A stretch of DNA of 64,000 bases from Bradyrhizobium cenepequi (GCF_020329485.1 NZ_JAGKJI010000025.1:1-64000), one strand, 5' to 3'. Shown: positions 36,637 through 45,025, numbered from the stretch's first letter. Made by a program: numbers and translations. The notes: a model not told the origin generated them from the letters alone.

Positions 36637-37703
36637 TTGACCAGCTTCTCGGTTAGAAACGGCGGCCAGTCGACGTTCGAGTCGATGCGGACGAAGGCCC
36701 TGCCTGGAAGGCCGGTTTTGACCTGCTCGATGTGTCTTTGGAGCAAATCCGGCGAGATATGGGCCCTGACGCGGAACATGAGCCTCTGACGCTCCTCTTC
36801 CGTTTCCACCGTTTTCGGCGTGAACTGCGCAACGTTGGCGACGAAGCTTGCCTTGGCAGGAATGACCCATTGCGGCGCGGCATCCAGGATGATGCGGACA
36901 TCCGCGCCGATCGCAACGCGCCCCGCCTGCGCGGTCGGCAAGAAGAAGGTCATGTAAACGTCGCCGAGGTCGACCATGTTGAGCACCCGTCCGCCGGCGG
37001 CAAGAATTTCTCCCGGTTGGGCTACGCGGAACTGCACGCGGCCATCGCGCGGCGCTCTCAACGTGCCCTCATTGATGTCGGCCTCGATGCTGTCGATCGA
37101 GGCCTTGGCGGAATCGACCGCCGCTTCGGCATCAACCACCTGCGCCTGGGCGGAGCTGAGGGCTGCCTCCGACGCCGCACGCTGGGCCTCCGCCGCGGCC
37201 ACTGCGGCCTTCGCTCCCTCGGCGGCAGCGCGATCGTCGTCGAGCACCTGCTGCGGAACCGCGTTTGTTCTTATCAGCCGCGTCGATCGCTCGAATTTCC
37301 GATTCGCCGTATCTAGTTCGGCATTGCGCTGTGCGATCACGGCAATGGCAGTTTTCTTCTCGGCCTCTCGCTGGCTCACGACACTCTTGGCCGTATCGAC
37401 GCCGATGCCGGCGCGACGCAACTGGGCCTTGGCCTGTCGGAGCTGGGCTTCCAATTGGGTCGTGTCCATGCGCGCCAGGACTTGTCCTGTCGTCACGAAA
37501 TCGCCCTCCCTGACCACGATGTCCTGGATGCGTCCAGGCGTCTTGGCCGCAATGTCGATTTCGACGGCTTCGATACGACCGTTGCCGCTGGCAATTCCAG
37601 CCGGAAGATTGTCTCTTCCGAGTTTCTGCCAGGCGAAGTAGCCTCCTGCTGCAACAACCAGCACGAGGACGGTGGTCAACCAGCGTTTTCGATTCTGCGT
37701 CAT
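36633..37703 (-). CDS. HlyD-family membrane fusion protein (YhiI-like)
   Basis: 356 residues. One N-terminal helix (WLTTVLVLVVAAGGYFAWQ) anchors it; the rest is periplasmic. The barrel-sandwich halves are GRIEAVEIDIAAKTPGRIQD and APRDGRVQFRVAQPGEILAA, split by a long Ala/Glu-rich coiled coil (about 85-215). It should connect the two-permease ABC exporter with an outer-membrane channel. It is the first gene of the cassette, and its last four bases overlap rbbA. Export substrate unknown. No TolC homologue is in the window. Confidence 0.88.
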   Translation of the reverse strand: MTQNRKRWLTTVLVLVVAAGGYFAWQKLGRDNLPAGIASGNGRIEAVEIDIAAKTPGRIQDIVVREGDFVTTGQVLARMDTTQLEAQLRQAKAQLRRAGIGVDTAKSVVSQREAEKKTAIAVIAQRNAELDTANRKFERSTRLIRTNAVPQQVLDDDRAAAEGAKAAVAAAEAQRAASEAALSSAQAQVVDAEAAVDSAKASIDSIEADINEGTLRAPRDGRVQFRVAQPGEILAAGGRVLNMVDLGDVYMTFFLPTAQAGRVAIGADVRIILDAAPQWVIPAKASFVANVAQFTPKTVETEEERQRLMFRVRAHISPDLLQRHIEQVKTGLPGRAFVRIDSNVDWPPFLTEKLVK

Positions 37704-38383
37704 GGTTTAGACGGGGGCGTCACGACGGGACCGGCCGTCCGGCCGTCTCGGAAAGCGCCTTCACAACCTCACGTACGCATTAAGCATACATCCAACCAGG
37801 CTTGCGTCTACCATGTCGCCGAACATTGCTGCTGACAAATCTGCGGCCAGCTTGGCCGGCGTCACGGACGCAGGCCGAGTTCCGGTTTGCTTTGCGTGTG
37901 CAGTTCCCGCACGACAGACCCACCGAGCACCCAGCCAGCATCGCAGTTTTCGGAAGGGAGCTGCAAAGGTGATGTCGCTCGCGATTTGCCAACGGTCCGC
38001 TGAGTGGTCAAGAACGGTCAGTCTTGAATCGAGTTTTCTATTTCAGTTCTATCTTCGAAGTCGGACATGCAGGCACTCGGCTAAGCCTTTAGATCGGCAT
38101 CCTGGCAGCGCCGTGTTTGCCGAGCCTACTAAGATGGGCTCATTGTTATATGCCGTCCCTCACCTCGATAGGAATTTGGGCTCGACGAACCCAGCTTCTG
38201 CGCTTGTCGATCTCACTCATTTCTTTGCGCCTGAGCTGCGCCTGCAAGATCGAGCTTCGGCCGCAATGCTCTGGGCCGAAGGCCCCAAAGGAGAAGTAAC
38301 GAGCAGGCGATGATCACCACCGCGACACTCAGGAATCCGGCCGCGACAAGGCTTTCTTGCCAGGGCTGCCATTGTTGAGAGAT
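37704..38383. other. Gene-free region upstream of the exporter cassette
   Basis: About 680 bases. It should contain the minus-strand promoter of the exporter near 37705-37800. Small frames on both strands look random. The one clear structure is a 62-bp direct repeat (38029-38090) whose second copy is at 38786. Confidence 0.5.
38029..38090 (+). repeat. Direct repeat, copy 1, flanking the ACT-domain pseudogene
   Basis: It starts TCGAGTTTTCTATTTC and contains CGAAGTCGGACATGCAGG and CGGCTRAGCCTTT. The copy at 38786-38848 is about 85 percent identical by eye, same orientation, 757 bases away. Confidence 0.75.
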
Positions 38384-38757
38384 ATGAGAGCCGAAATGCA
38401 AGACGGCATTTTCGTGTTTTGCACGATTGCGAAAGACGAGCAATGCCAGCCGCAATTAGCCCGCTGCTAACATTCCGTGAACAAGAAGGAACAACCATTG
38501 TGATACGGCGTGAGGAGGCCGAAAGTACAGGGTTGTCGTACCAGTTTGCGTCGCGTCTGATCACGTTGCGTGTTCATTCATCGCTTGATGCGGTGGGCTT
38601 TCTCGCAGCGATCACCGCTAGACTTGCGGAAGCCAGCATAAGTGTGAATGCGGTTTCGGCTTTTTACCACGATCATTTGTTTGTGCCCGATCACAGAGCC
38701 GACGAAGCTCTGTGTCTTCTACAAAATATGGCCCGCGTTGATGTGCTCCGCTCATAG
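38384..38757 (+). pseudogene. ACT_3 (DUF2241) domain protein, frameshifted
   Basis: From ATG 38384: MRAEMQDGIFVFCTIAKDE, then the frame slips by one base near 38440 and continues AMPAAISPLLTFREQEGTTI, LITLRVHSSLDAVGFLAAIT and VSAFYHDHLFVPDHRADEAL. The last two blocks are the diagnostic end of the PF10000 ACT_3 family, proteins of about 130 residues whose role is unclear. The N-terminal residues fit the family only in the first frame, so a single base change broke the gene, or the sequence has an error. It is flanked by direct repeats at 38029 and 38786. Confidence 0.7.
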
Positions 38758-38785
38758 TCGCTTCGGCGAGGTCGCGACAATCGGA

Positions 38786-38848
38786 TCGAGTTTTCTATTT
38801 CCGATCTATCTCCGAAGTCGGACATGCAGGGTATTCGGCTGAGCCTTT
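38786..38848 (+). repeat. Direct repeat, copy 2, flanking the ACT-domain pseudogene
   Basis: Second copy of the repeat at 38029-38090. It begins 29 bases after the stop of the ACT-domain gene. Differences are scattered single bases, so the duplication is old. Confidence 0.75.
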
Positions 38849-39248
38849 GGCCTCTGAGACCAACATCCTGCTTTCGCAGCCGCCTGCTTCGCTTCGAGTG
38901 CAACGGTGATTTGGATGTTTGGCTGCGACAAATCAACCCGACGGGCAAATCACCAAAAGTCTGTCCATCCCTCGCGCGAAAAACATTCCGCTTCCGTCGT
39001 CGGGCAAATCAGCACTATTAATCCGCGCGTCTCACCCGAATGAGGGGCGGCTCGCGATCGTCACGAACGTTGCGGTGAGATGCGGTGGACGCGGGTGTTG
39101 CGACTGACGAGCGCGGCATCAGCGGACGGCGAAGTCGTGTGGTTCTGGCGCCCCGACGCTGGCGCTAAGTTCGCGGAGCTGATCTGCGAGTGACGGTGGC
39201 AAGAAAGCCCGGTCACCGGGAAGAGCACGAAGTAAGCCGTAAACCACT
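38849..39248. other. Gene-free region
   Basis: About 400 bases with short Arg/Ser-rich frames only. The plus strand near 39050-39190 (LAIVTNVAVRCGGRG and a later EVVWFWRP segment) recalls sequence that recurs between genes in bradyrhizobia and is often mis-annotated as coding. I call nothing here. Confidence 0.4.
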
Positions 39249-39352
39249 GCGCAGGGAAAGCCGGTGTTGCTCCGGTTGACCTGTGGTCCTACCCCCGTGC
39301 TTTTTGTTGCACGGGGCCCACGGGTGCAACCGGCACCCGGCTTTCCCTGCGC
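39249..39352. repeat. Nested hairpin element, 104 bp
   Basis: Outer arms GCGCAGGGAAAGCCGG (39249-39264) and CCGGCTTTCCCTGCGC (39337-39352) are perfect 16-bp inverted repeats. Inside, CCCCGTGC (39293-39300) pairs with GCACGGGG (39310-39317). Such cruciform-like units are typical of mobile intergenic repeats. Confidence 0.7.
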
Positions 39353-39463
39353 CCTCTATCTTCCAGGAGGGTGAAGACGATGCAAAGCTCGGACGCAAAG
39401 CGCCGCGAGAACGTACACTCACATCCGCTTCGCTGTTTGACATTTGAATCAGAACCAACCCCA

Positions 39464-39587
39464 CGTCGTCCCGGCCTTGAGCCGGGACCCATAACCACAG
39501 GCATTTGTGATGTGCTCCGCCACAACCGCTTGCTCGCGCCACAACAACTGCCTGTGGTTATGGGTCCTCGCTTTCGCGAGGACGACG
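39464..39587. repeat. Long intergenic palindrome, 124 bp
   Basis: CCCATAACCACAGGC (39488-39502) is perfectly inverted at 39550-39564. The outer part CGTCGTCC / GGACGACG extends the symmetry to the ends. Local hairpins (CCGGCCTTGAGCCGG; TCCTCGCTTTCGCGAGGA) sit within each arm. Confidence 0.75.
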
Positions 39588-39610
39588 CCAGCGCTGCTAT
39601 TGCCACAGTC

Positions 39611-39694
39611 GTAGGATGGGTAGAGCGCAGCGAAACCCATCATCGCGCGGCTTGCTCCATCGCGATGGGTTTCGCTGCGCTCTACCCATCCTAC
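39611..39694. repeat. 85-bp palindromic repeat, copy 2
   Basis: 31-bp arms at 39611-39641 and 39664-39694, nearly identical in sequence to the element at 19532-19616 but with a different 22-base loop. Conserved arms with a free loop suggest selection on, or spread by, the hairpin. Confidence 0.85.
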
Positions 39695-39713
39695 GGCACT
39701 GCTCGCGAGTCGC

Positions 39714-40220
39714 TCAGTCCTTGCGAAGAAACACGTAGTCCGCGGAGTAGGGCGCGCTATGGGTCGAACCGGCCTTGTCGCACGCTCCCTCGAGAATGCC
39801 GCCCACCGTGTTGATCCGCTGCACCGTCGTGACACCGGTCAGCGTGCCGCTGCCGCGCCGCGAAATCACGTTGAGCCTGAGCCAGGGAATGTCGTTCGGT
39901 GTCGCGCCCGGCGTATTGCCGGAAGCCCTGCCCAGCACGACGCTGCCGTCGACATGCTCCCAGTTCGGTCCGGCATAGTGGCGGCCGACAGTCCTGCCTT
40001 CGGCCATCAGCGTTGCGATCGGTTCGCGAAACGCCCAGGTCAGCTTGCCTTCGACGCCAGCCTTGCACTCGTAGACCTGCGCGCCTTCGGCGTGAACGCT
40101 GAGCACGACCGCTTCCCCCGGCGCCGCGATGGCGTCGGGGAGGGGTGTTTCAGCGCGCACGCTGACCATCGTGCCCGACAGCACCAGCAATGCGAGCGCA
40201 GCTTTCCCGGGGAGCGGCAT
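39714..40220 (-). CDS. DUF3455 secreted protein, 168 aa
   Basis: I take ATG 40220, where a signal peptide begins (MPLPGKAALALLVLSGTMVS, cleavage near VRA); 40256 would put 12 extra residues ahead of it. The mature part fits DUF3455: GEAVVLSVHAEGAQVYECKA, a WAFREPIATL strand, GRHYAGPNWEHVDGSVVLGR and WLRLNVISRRGSGTL. Two Cys lie near 60 and 155. Family function unknown; these are periplasmic or extracellular beta-rich proteins. Confidence 0.78.
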   Translation of the reverse strand: MPLPGKAALALLVLSGTMVSVRAETPLPDAIAAPGEAVVLSVHAEGAQVYECKAGVEGKLTWAFREPIATLMAEGRTVGRHYAGPNWEHVDGSVVLGRASGNTPGATPNDIPWLRLNVISRRGSGTLTGVTTVQRINTVGGILEGACDKAGSTHSAPYSADYVFLRKD

Positions 40221-40271
40221 GGTCAGTCTCCACACGTAATCCCCGGGAAGGGGCAAAGCCCGGGAGGCGGC

Positions 40272-41486
40272 CTATCCCGCCATCGCCTTGTTGAGGTTGT
40301 CGGCGACCTTGTCGAGGAAGCCGGTGGTGGAGAGCCAGCGCTGGTCGGCGCCGACCAGGAGCGCGAGGTCCTTCGTCATGTAGCCGTCCTCGACGGTCTG
40401 CACGCAGACCTTTTCCAGCGTGTCGGCGAACTTCGCAAGCGCGGGGTTGTTGTCGAGCTTGGCGCGATGGGCGAGGCCCCGCGTCCACGCGAAGATCGAG
40501 GCGATGGAGTTGGTCGAGGTCTCCTTGCCCTTCTGATGCTCGCGGTAGTGCCGGGTCACCGTGCCGTGGGCGGCCTCGGCTTCCATGGTCTTGCCATCGG
40601 GCGTCATGAGGACGGAGGTCATCAGGCCAAGCGAGCCGTAGCCCTGGGCGACCGTGTCGGATTGCACGTCGCCGTCGTAGTTCTTGCAGGCCCAGACGTA
40701 GCCGCCAGACCACTTGAGCGCGGCAGCGACCATGTCGTCGATCAGGCGGTGCTCGTAGGTAAGCTTCTTGGCCTCGAATTGCGACTTGAACTCGTTGTCG
40801 AAAATCTCCTGGAAGATGTCCTTGAAGCGGCCGTCATAGACCTTGAGGATCGTGTTCTTGGTCGAGAGATAGACCGGATAGCCGCGCGCCAGGCCCATGT
40901 TGAAGGAGGCGCGGGCGAAGTCCGCGATGGACTCGTCGAGATTGTACATCTCCATGGCGACGCCGGCGCCAGGCGCCTTGAACACCTCCTTCTCGATCAC
41001 GGTGCCATCTTCACCGACGAACTTCAGCGACAGCGTGCCCTTGCCCGGGAACCTGATGTCGGTGGCGCGATACTGGTCGCCAAATGCGTGACGGCCGATG
41101 ATGATCGGCTTGGTCCAGCCCGGCACGAGGCGTGGCACGTTCTTGCAGATGATCGGCTCGCGGAACACCACGCCGCCGAGGATGTTGCGGATGGTGCCGT
41201 TCGGCGACTTCCACATTTCCTTGAGGCCGAACTCCTTCACCCGGGCCTCGTCCGGGGTGATGGTGGCGCATTTGACGCCGACGCCGACCTTCTTGATCGC
41301 TTCCGCCGCGTCGATCGTGACCTTGTCGTTGGTCTTGTCGCGGTATTCCATCCCCAGGTCGAAATACATCAGGTTGATATCAAGGAACGGATGGATCAAC
41401 TTGTCCTTGATGTACTGCCAGATGATCCGGGTCATCTCGTCGCCATCGAGTTCGACGACGGGGTTGGTCACCTTGATTTTTGCCAT
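40272..41486 (-). CDS. icd: NADP-dependent isocitrate dehydrogenase
   Basis: 404 residues of the eukaryote-like (type II) NADP isocitrate dehydrogenase found in alphaproteobacteria. It oxidises isocitrate to 2-oxoglutarate in the TCA cycle. Motifs: NPVVELDGDEMTRIIWQYIK at the start, KSPNGTIRNILGGVVFREPI (substrate site), DDMVAAALKWSGGYVWACKN and GSLGLMTSVLMTPDGKTMEA. The last segment is EAAHGTVTRHYREHQKG. It is monocistronic and diverges from the RNA methyltransferase gene. Confidence 0.97.
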   Translation of the reverse strand: MAKIKVTNPVVELDGDEMTRIIWQYIKDKLIHPFLDINLMYFDLGMEYRDKTNDKVTIDAAEAIKKVGVGVKCATITPDEARVKEFGLKEMWKSPNGTIRNILGGVVFREPIICKNVPRLVPGWTKPIIIGRHAFGDQYRATDIRFPGKGTLSLKFVGEDGTVIEKEVFKAPGAGVAMEMYNLDESIADFARASFNMGLARGYPVYLSTKNTILKVYDGRFKDIFQEIFDNEFKSQFEAKKLTYEHRLIDDMVAAALKWSGGYVWACKNYDGDVQSDTVAQGYGSLGLMTSVLMTPDGKTMEAEAAHGTVTRHYREHQKGKETSTNSIASIFAWTRGLAHRAKLDNNPALAKFADTLEKVCVQTVEDGYMTKDLALLVGADQRWLSTTGFLDKVADNLNKAMAG

Positions 41487-41792
41487 GGGAATAGGGCCTC
41501 TTGGGGAACAGCGCGCTTTCGGGCGCGACTAGCTGAATATGCTCCGGGCCTATAGCACCGGGAAAGCGCCGGCGGAAGCCAAGGGGTTATGCAGTTTCGG
41601 CTCATCCTTTAGCCGAGAATGCTGCCGTTATGCCCCATTGCTTCGATGGCACCGGAAGAGCCGAAAGAGCGCCGCGAGGCTCGCGCCTTGAGGTTTCGGA
41701 TGAAGATTCAAGAACGCCCGTAAGGCCATTATTCCGCTTGAGAAATTTGCGGCCGCGGGGCAATCCGGGCCGGGCCAGGAAACTTGGCGGTC

Positions 41793-41847
41793 TGATTGAA
41801 GTTCTTCAGGACCTGAATCAGAGTCTTCAGAAGTTGAATCAGGAAGC
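41793..41847 (+). repeat. 21-bp imperfect tandem repeat before trmJ
   Basis: TGATTGAAGTTCTTCAGGACC (41793-41813) is followed by TGAATCAGAGTCTTCAGAAGT (41814-41834) and a partial third unit, TGAATCAGGAAG. It ends 11 bases before the methyltransferase ATG. In frame it would encode a heptad-like LQDLNQSLQKLNQ stretch. Confidence 0.6.
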
Positions 41848-41857
41848 GAAGCTTAAG

Positions 41858-43051
41858 ATGTCCGGCACTGACAAGACCAAGACCGGCCACGACCTCAGGG
41901 GTCCCGTGGTGATCCTGGTCGAGCCGCAGCTTGGCGAGAATATCGGGATGGCGGCGCGCGCGATGGGCAATTTCGCGCTGTCGCGGCTCCGGCTGGTGAA
42001 TCCCCGCGACGGCTGGCCGAACGTCGCCGCGCAGCGTGCCGCCGCCGGGGCCGACCATATTCTCGACCATGTCGAGCTGTTCGACACGGTCACTGAGGCG
42101 GTCGCCGACCTCGATCTCCTGTTCGCAGCCACCGCCCGGGCCCATGACCAGGCCAAGCCGGTGATTGGGCCGGATGCGGCAGCCCGCGAGATCGTGGCGA
42201 ATATCGCCGCCAGTGGTGAGACCGGGATCCTGTTCGGCCGGGAGCGCTGGGGGCTGACCAATGAGGAGGTCGCGCTCGCCGACCGCATCGTCACCTTTCC
42301 GGTCAATCCCGGCTTCGCCTCGCTGAACCTCGCCCAGGCGGTGCTGCTGGTGGGCTATGAGTGGTTCAAGCTCTCGACCGCGGGCGTGCTGCCGTTCGCG
42401 ATGCCCGAGCGATCCGAGCGTGCCTCCCAGCACCAGGTCCAGGCCTTCTTCGACAATCTGGTCGCCGAGCTCGACAAGGTCGAGTTCCTGCGGCCGGCCG
42501 AGAAGCGCGACACCATGCTGGTCAACCTGCGCAACATCTTCACCCGGATGGAGCCGACCAAGCAGGACATGCATACCCTGCACGGCGTGATCATGGCGAT
42601 CGCCGAGGGACGCAAGGGGCCGGCCAAGGGCGGGGTGCTCGACGGCGAGCAGGCGACCCGGCTCCGGGCGCTCCTGGCCGAGCAGGGACAGGGCGGCCCC
42701 TCGGCGGACGCCAGCAGCACCGTGCGCGGGCTGGCGCGGCTGCTCCGCCGCAACCCGACCGACGCCGAGCGCATCCTGTGGCAGGCGCTGACCAAGGATC
42801 GCCGCTTCGCCGGCCTGTTCAAGCGCCAGACCCCGGTCGGGCGCCATATTCCCGATTTCGTCTCCTTCATCCAGCGGATCGCGATCGAACTGGAAAACCC
42901 TGAGGAGAACGAGACCATCGTGGCCGACCGCGCTAAGCGTCGGGAATGGTTGGAGGAGCGCGGCTATCGCGTGCTCAACATGCGCGCGGCTGATGTGGAG
43001 CGCGATCTGGCCGGAGAGCTGGACCGGCTGCAGGGCGCGATGAAAGTTTAG
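41858..43051 (+). CDS. trmJ: TrmJ/SpoU-type RNA methyltransferase fused to a DUF559 domain
   Basis: 397 residues from ATG 41858. Residues 10-165 form a SPOUT methyltransferase of the TrmJ/LasT group: VVILVEPQLGENIGMAARAM, TGILFGRERWGLTNEEVALA and NPGFASLNLAQAVLLVGYEW, the knotted SAM site. TrmJ makes 2'-O-methyl at tRNA position 32. A typical helical C-terminus follows (MEPTKQDMHTLHGVIMAIAE). Unusually, about 110 more residues match DUF559, a PD-(D/E)XK/Vsr-like fold: NPTDAERILWQALTKDRRFA, KRQTPVGRHIPDFVSF, IAIELEN and LEERGYRVLNMRAADV. A start further upstream (41630) is possible but less likely. Confidence 0.88.
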   Translation: MSGTDKTKTGHDLRGPVVILVEPQLGENIGMAARAMGNFALSRLRLVNPRDGWPNVAAQRAAAGADHILDHVELFDTVTEAVADLDLLFAATARAHDQAKPVIGPDAAAREIVANIAASGETGILFGRERWGLTNEEVALADRIVTFPVNPGFASLNLAQAVLLVGYEWFKLSTAGVLPFAMPERSERASQHQVQAFFDNLVAELDKVEFLRPAEKRDTMLVNLRNIFTRMEPTKQDMHTLHGVIMAIAEGRKGPAKGGVLDGEQATRLRALLAEQGQGGPSADASSTVRGLARLLRRNPTDAERILWQALTKDRRFAGLFKRQTPVGRHIPDFVSFIQRIAIELENPEENETIVADRAKRREWLEERGYRVLNMRAADVERDLAGELDRLQGAMKV

Positions 43052-44970
43052 CTCGGCGCGCCGTGCCGCCCGGCGATTCCCAGCGCCTTGATCCGGGAGG
43101 CCAGCGTGGTCGGCTTGATGTCGAGCAGTTCGGCTGCACCGCCCGGCCCGAACACCTTGCCGGCGCAGGCCTCGAGCGCCGCGACGATGTTGGTGCGCTC
43201 GTGATCGCGCAGTTCCGCCGCGGTCATCACCTTGGGGCGCACATCGGTCTTCACGCGGGCCGAGCCCGCCAAGGCCTGGCTGCCGGATGCATCGGGCAGG
43301 TCGATGCGCAGCCGGCCGTTCTGGGCAAGGATCGCCGCTCGCTCGATCACGTTCTGCAATTCGCGGACATTGCCCGGCCAGTCGTAGCGCGCGAGCCGCC
43401 TGGCGTCGCCTTCCGACAGGCGCAGATCGGATTTCAGTGCCTTGCTTTCGCTCATCAGGAAATGCTGCGCCAACAGCGGGATGTCCTCGCGCCGCTCGCG
43501 TAACGGCACCGACTCGATCGGAAATACGTTGAGGCGGAAATAGAGATCCTCGCGAAACCGGCCGCGCTGCACCTCCTGCTTGAGGTCGCGGTTGGTGGCG
43601 GCGATCAGCCGCACATCGACGGTGCGGGTGCGCTCCTCGCCGACGCGCTCGAAATTGCCCTCCTGCAGCACGCGCAACAATTTACCCTGCAGCTCCAGCG
43701 GGATCTCGCCGACTTCGTCGAGAAACAGCGTACCGCCATCGGCCAGCTCGAACCGGCCGATGCGGTCGCGCGTCGCACCTGTGAAGGCGCCGCGGACATG
43801 GCCGAAGAACTCGCTCTCGAACAGTTCGCGCGGGATCGCCGCGCAGTTGACGCGGATCAGCGGCCGGTCGGAGCGGCTGCTGGCTTCATGGATGGCGCGC
43901 GCGATCAACTCCTTGCCGGTGCCGGATTCGCCGGTGATCATCACCGCCGCTGACGTGGGCGCCACCAGCTTGACCTGGCGCAGCGTCTTCTGGATCGCCT
44001 CGCTCCGGCCGATGATGCCGCGCGGATTGGTCTCGATCCGGATTTCTTCCTGCAGGTAGGCGTTTTCCAGCTCCAGCCGCTCGCGCAGGCGATCCACCTC
44101 AGCAAGCGCGGCGTGCAGCTTCTCGTCCGCCTCGCGCCGCTGGCTGACGTCGCGAAACACCACGACGGCGCCGACCACAACGCTGCGGTCGCGGATCGGC
44201 GTCGAGGTGTACTCGACCCACACCGGCGAGCCGTCCTTGCGCCAGAACACTTCGCTATCGACCTGGTGCACGGCGCCATCGCGGAACGCCGCATAGATCG
44301 GGCAGTCATGATCGGGGTAGTGCCGCCCGTCATGATGAGTGTGATGGACGATCGGGTGGATCTCCTTGCCCACCAGTTCCTCGGCGGTCCAGCCCAGCAT
44401 CCGCTCGGCGGCCGGGTTGACGAAGGTGGTCTTTCCTTCCGCGTTGACGCCATAGATGCCTTCGCCGGCGGCGCGCAGAATCAACTGGTTCTCGCGCTCG
44501 ATGTCCTGGAACACGCGCTCGACCCGCTGCCAGGTGGCAATGCCGCTGCGCATGTGATCCTCGGCAGCGGCATCGACGTAGCGGCGGCGGCGGGCGTCGA
44601 GGTCGCTCATCGTGAGCAGCATCAGCGTGCGCCCGTCCTGCGGCACCACGCAGCCGGCATATTCGATCCGAAGATTCTGCCCGGTCGCATGGCGCGGCGT
44701 CAGCGCATTGGTCCAATACGCGCCTTTGTCGAGCACCGCCTGGGTGAAGACGATCAGGGCCGGCAATTGGCCCGCATGCAGCGCGCTGACCTTGGTCTGA
44801 CGCAGCAGCGCGCGGTCGTAGCCGAGCAGGGTGCAGGCGGCGGGATTGGCGTCGAGGATCACGTCGGCATGCGGATCGAGCAGCAGCGTTGGCTCGACCG
44901 AGCATTCGAAGGTGGCGGCGCGCAGGTCTGCGTCCTGCGCGCTCGCCGTCGCGCTGAGAGCCAGGTCCAT
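43048..44970 (-). CDS. PAS-domain sigma-54 activator (NtrC/Fhl type)
   Basis: 640 residues. An N-terminal PAS domain (about 15-130) and a second PAS (about 160-285: LRAAGEGIYGVNAEGKTTFV, MLGWTAEELVGKEIHPI) are followed by a coiled coil (HAALAEVDRLRERLELENAY). The AAA+ core has Walker A GESGTGKELI, the sigma-54 loop GAFTGA in HVRGAFTGATRDR, and Walker B GGTLFLDEVGE. A Fis-type HTH ends it (FGPGGAAELLDIKPTTLASR). No receiver or GAF domain, so sensing is by PAS. It diverges from the cyanate importer operon, which carries a -24/-12 promoter, so it is the likely activator. The stop overlaps the end of the convergent trmJ. Confidence 0.93.
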   Translation of the reverse strand: MDLALSATASAQDADLRAATFECSVEPTLLLDPHADVILDANPAACTLLGYDRALLRQTKVSALHAGQLPALIVFTQAVLDKGAYWTNALTPRHATGQNLRIEYAGCVVPQDGRTLMLLTMSDLDARRRRYVDAAAEDHMRSGIATWQRVERVFQDIERENQLILRAAGEGIYGVNAEGKTTFVNPAAERMLGWTAEELVGKEIHPIVHHTHHDGRHYPDHDCPIYAAFRDGAVHQVDSEVFWRKDGSPVWVEYTSTPIRDRSVVVGAVVVFRDVSQRREADEKLHAALAEVDRLRERLELENAYLQEEIRIETNPRGIIGRSEAIQKTLRQVKLVAPTSAAVMITGESGTGKELIARAIHEASSRSDRPLIRVNCAAIPRELFESEFFGHVRGAFTGATRDRIGRFELADGGTLFLDEVGEIPLELQGKLLRVLQEGNFERVGEERTRTVDVRLIAATNRDLKQEVQRGRFREDLYFRLNVFPIESVPLRERREDIPLLAQHFLMSESKALKSDLRLSEGDARRLARYDWPGNVRELQNVIERAAILAQNGRLRIDLPDASGSQALAGSARVKTDVRPKVMTAAELRDHERTNIVAALEACAGKVFGPGGAAELLDIKPTTLASRIKALGIAGRHGAPS

Positions 44971-44987
44971 TGTGCAGGTGCCCCGAA

Positions 44988-45025
44988 AAATCGTAATTCG
45001 ATTACGATTTCTCGTGTATCACGAG
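44988..45025. promoter_or_regulatory. Two perfect palindromes upstream of the sigma-54 promoter
   Basis: AAATCGTAAT (44988-44997) and ATTACGATTT (45001-45010) with a 3-base centre; then CTCGTG (45011-45016) and CACGAG (45020-45025), also with a 3-base centre. They lie 67-105 bp before the -24 element, the usual distance of upstream activator sites, and just before the activator's own start. Confidence 0.7.

Noticed and set aside
36637..36870. Extended N-terminus of the RbbA-like protein
   Set aside because: The extra residues are antisense-like and overlap the membrane fusion gene by more than 230 bases; ATG 36636 gives a tidy ATGA overlap.
38890..39240. Short plus-strand frames with LAIVTNVAVRCGGRG
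   Set aside because: They resemble recurrent intergenic sequence often mis-annotated as protein in this genus; no start or continuous frame supports a gene.
39759..41555. A 598-residue open frame antisense to icd
   Set aside because: Composition bias only; icd motifs are complete on the other strand.
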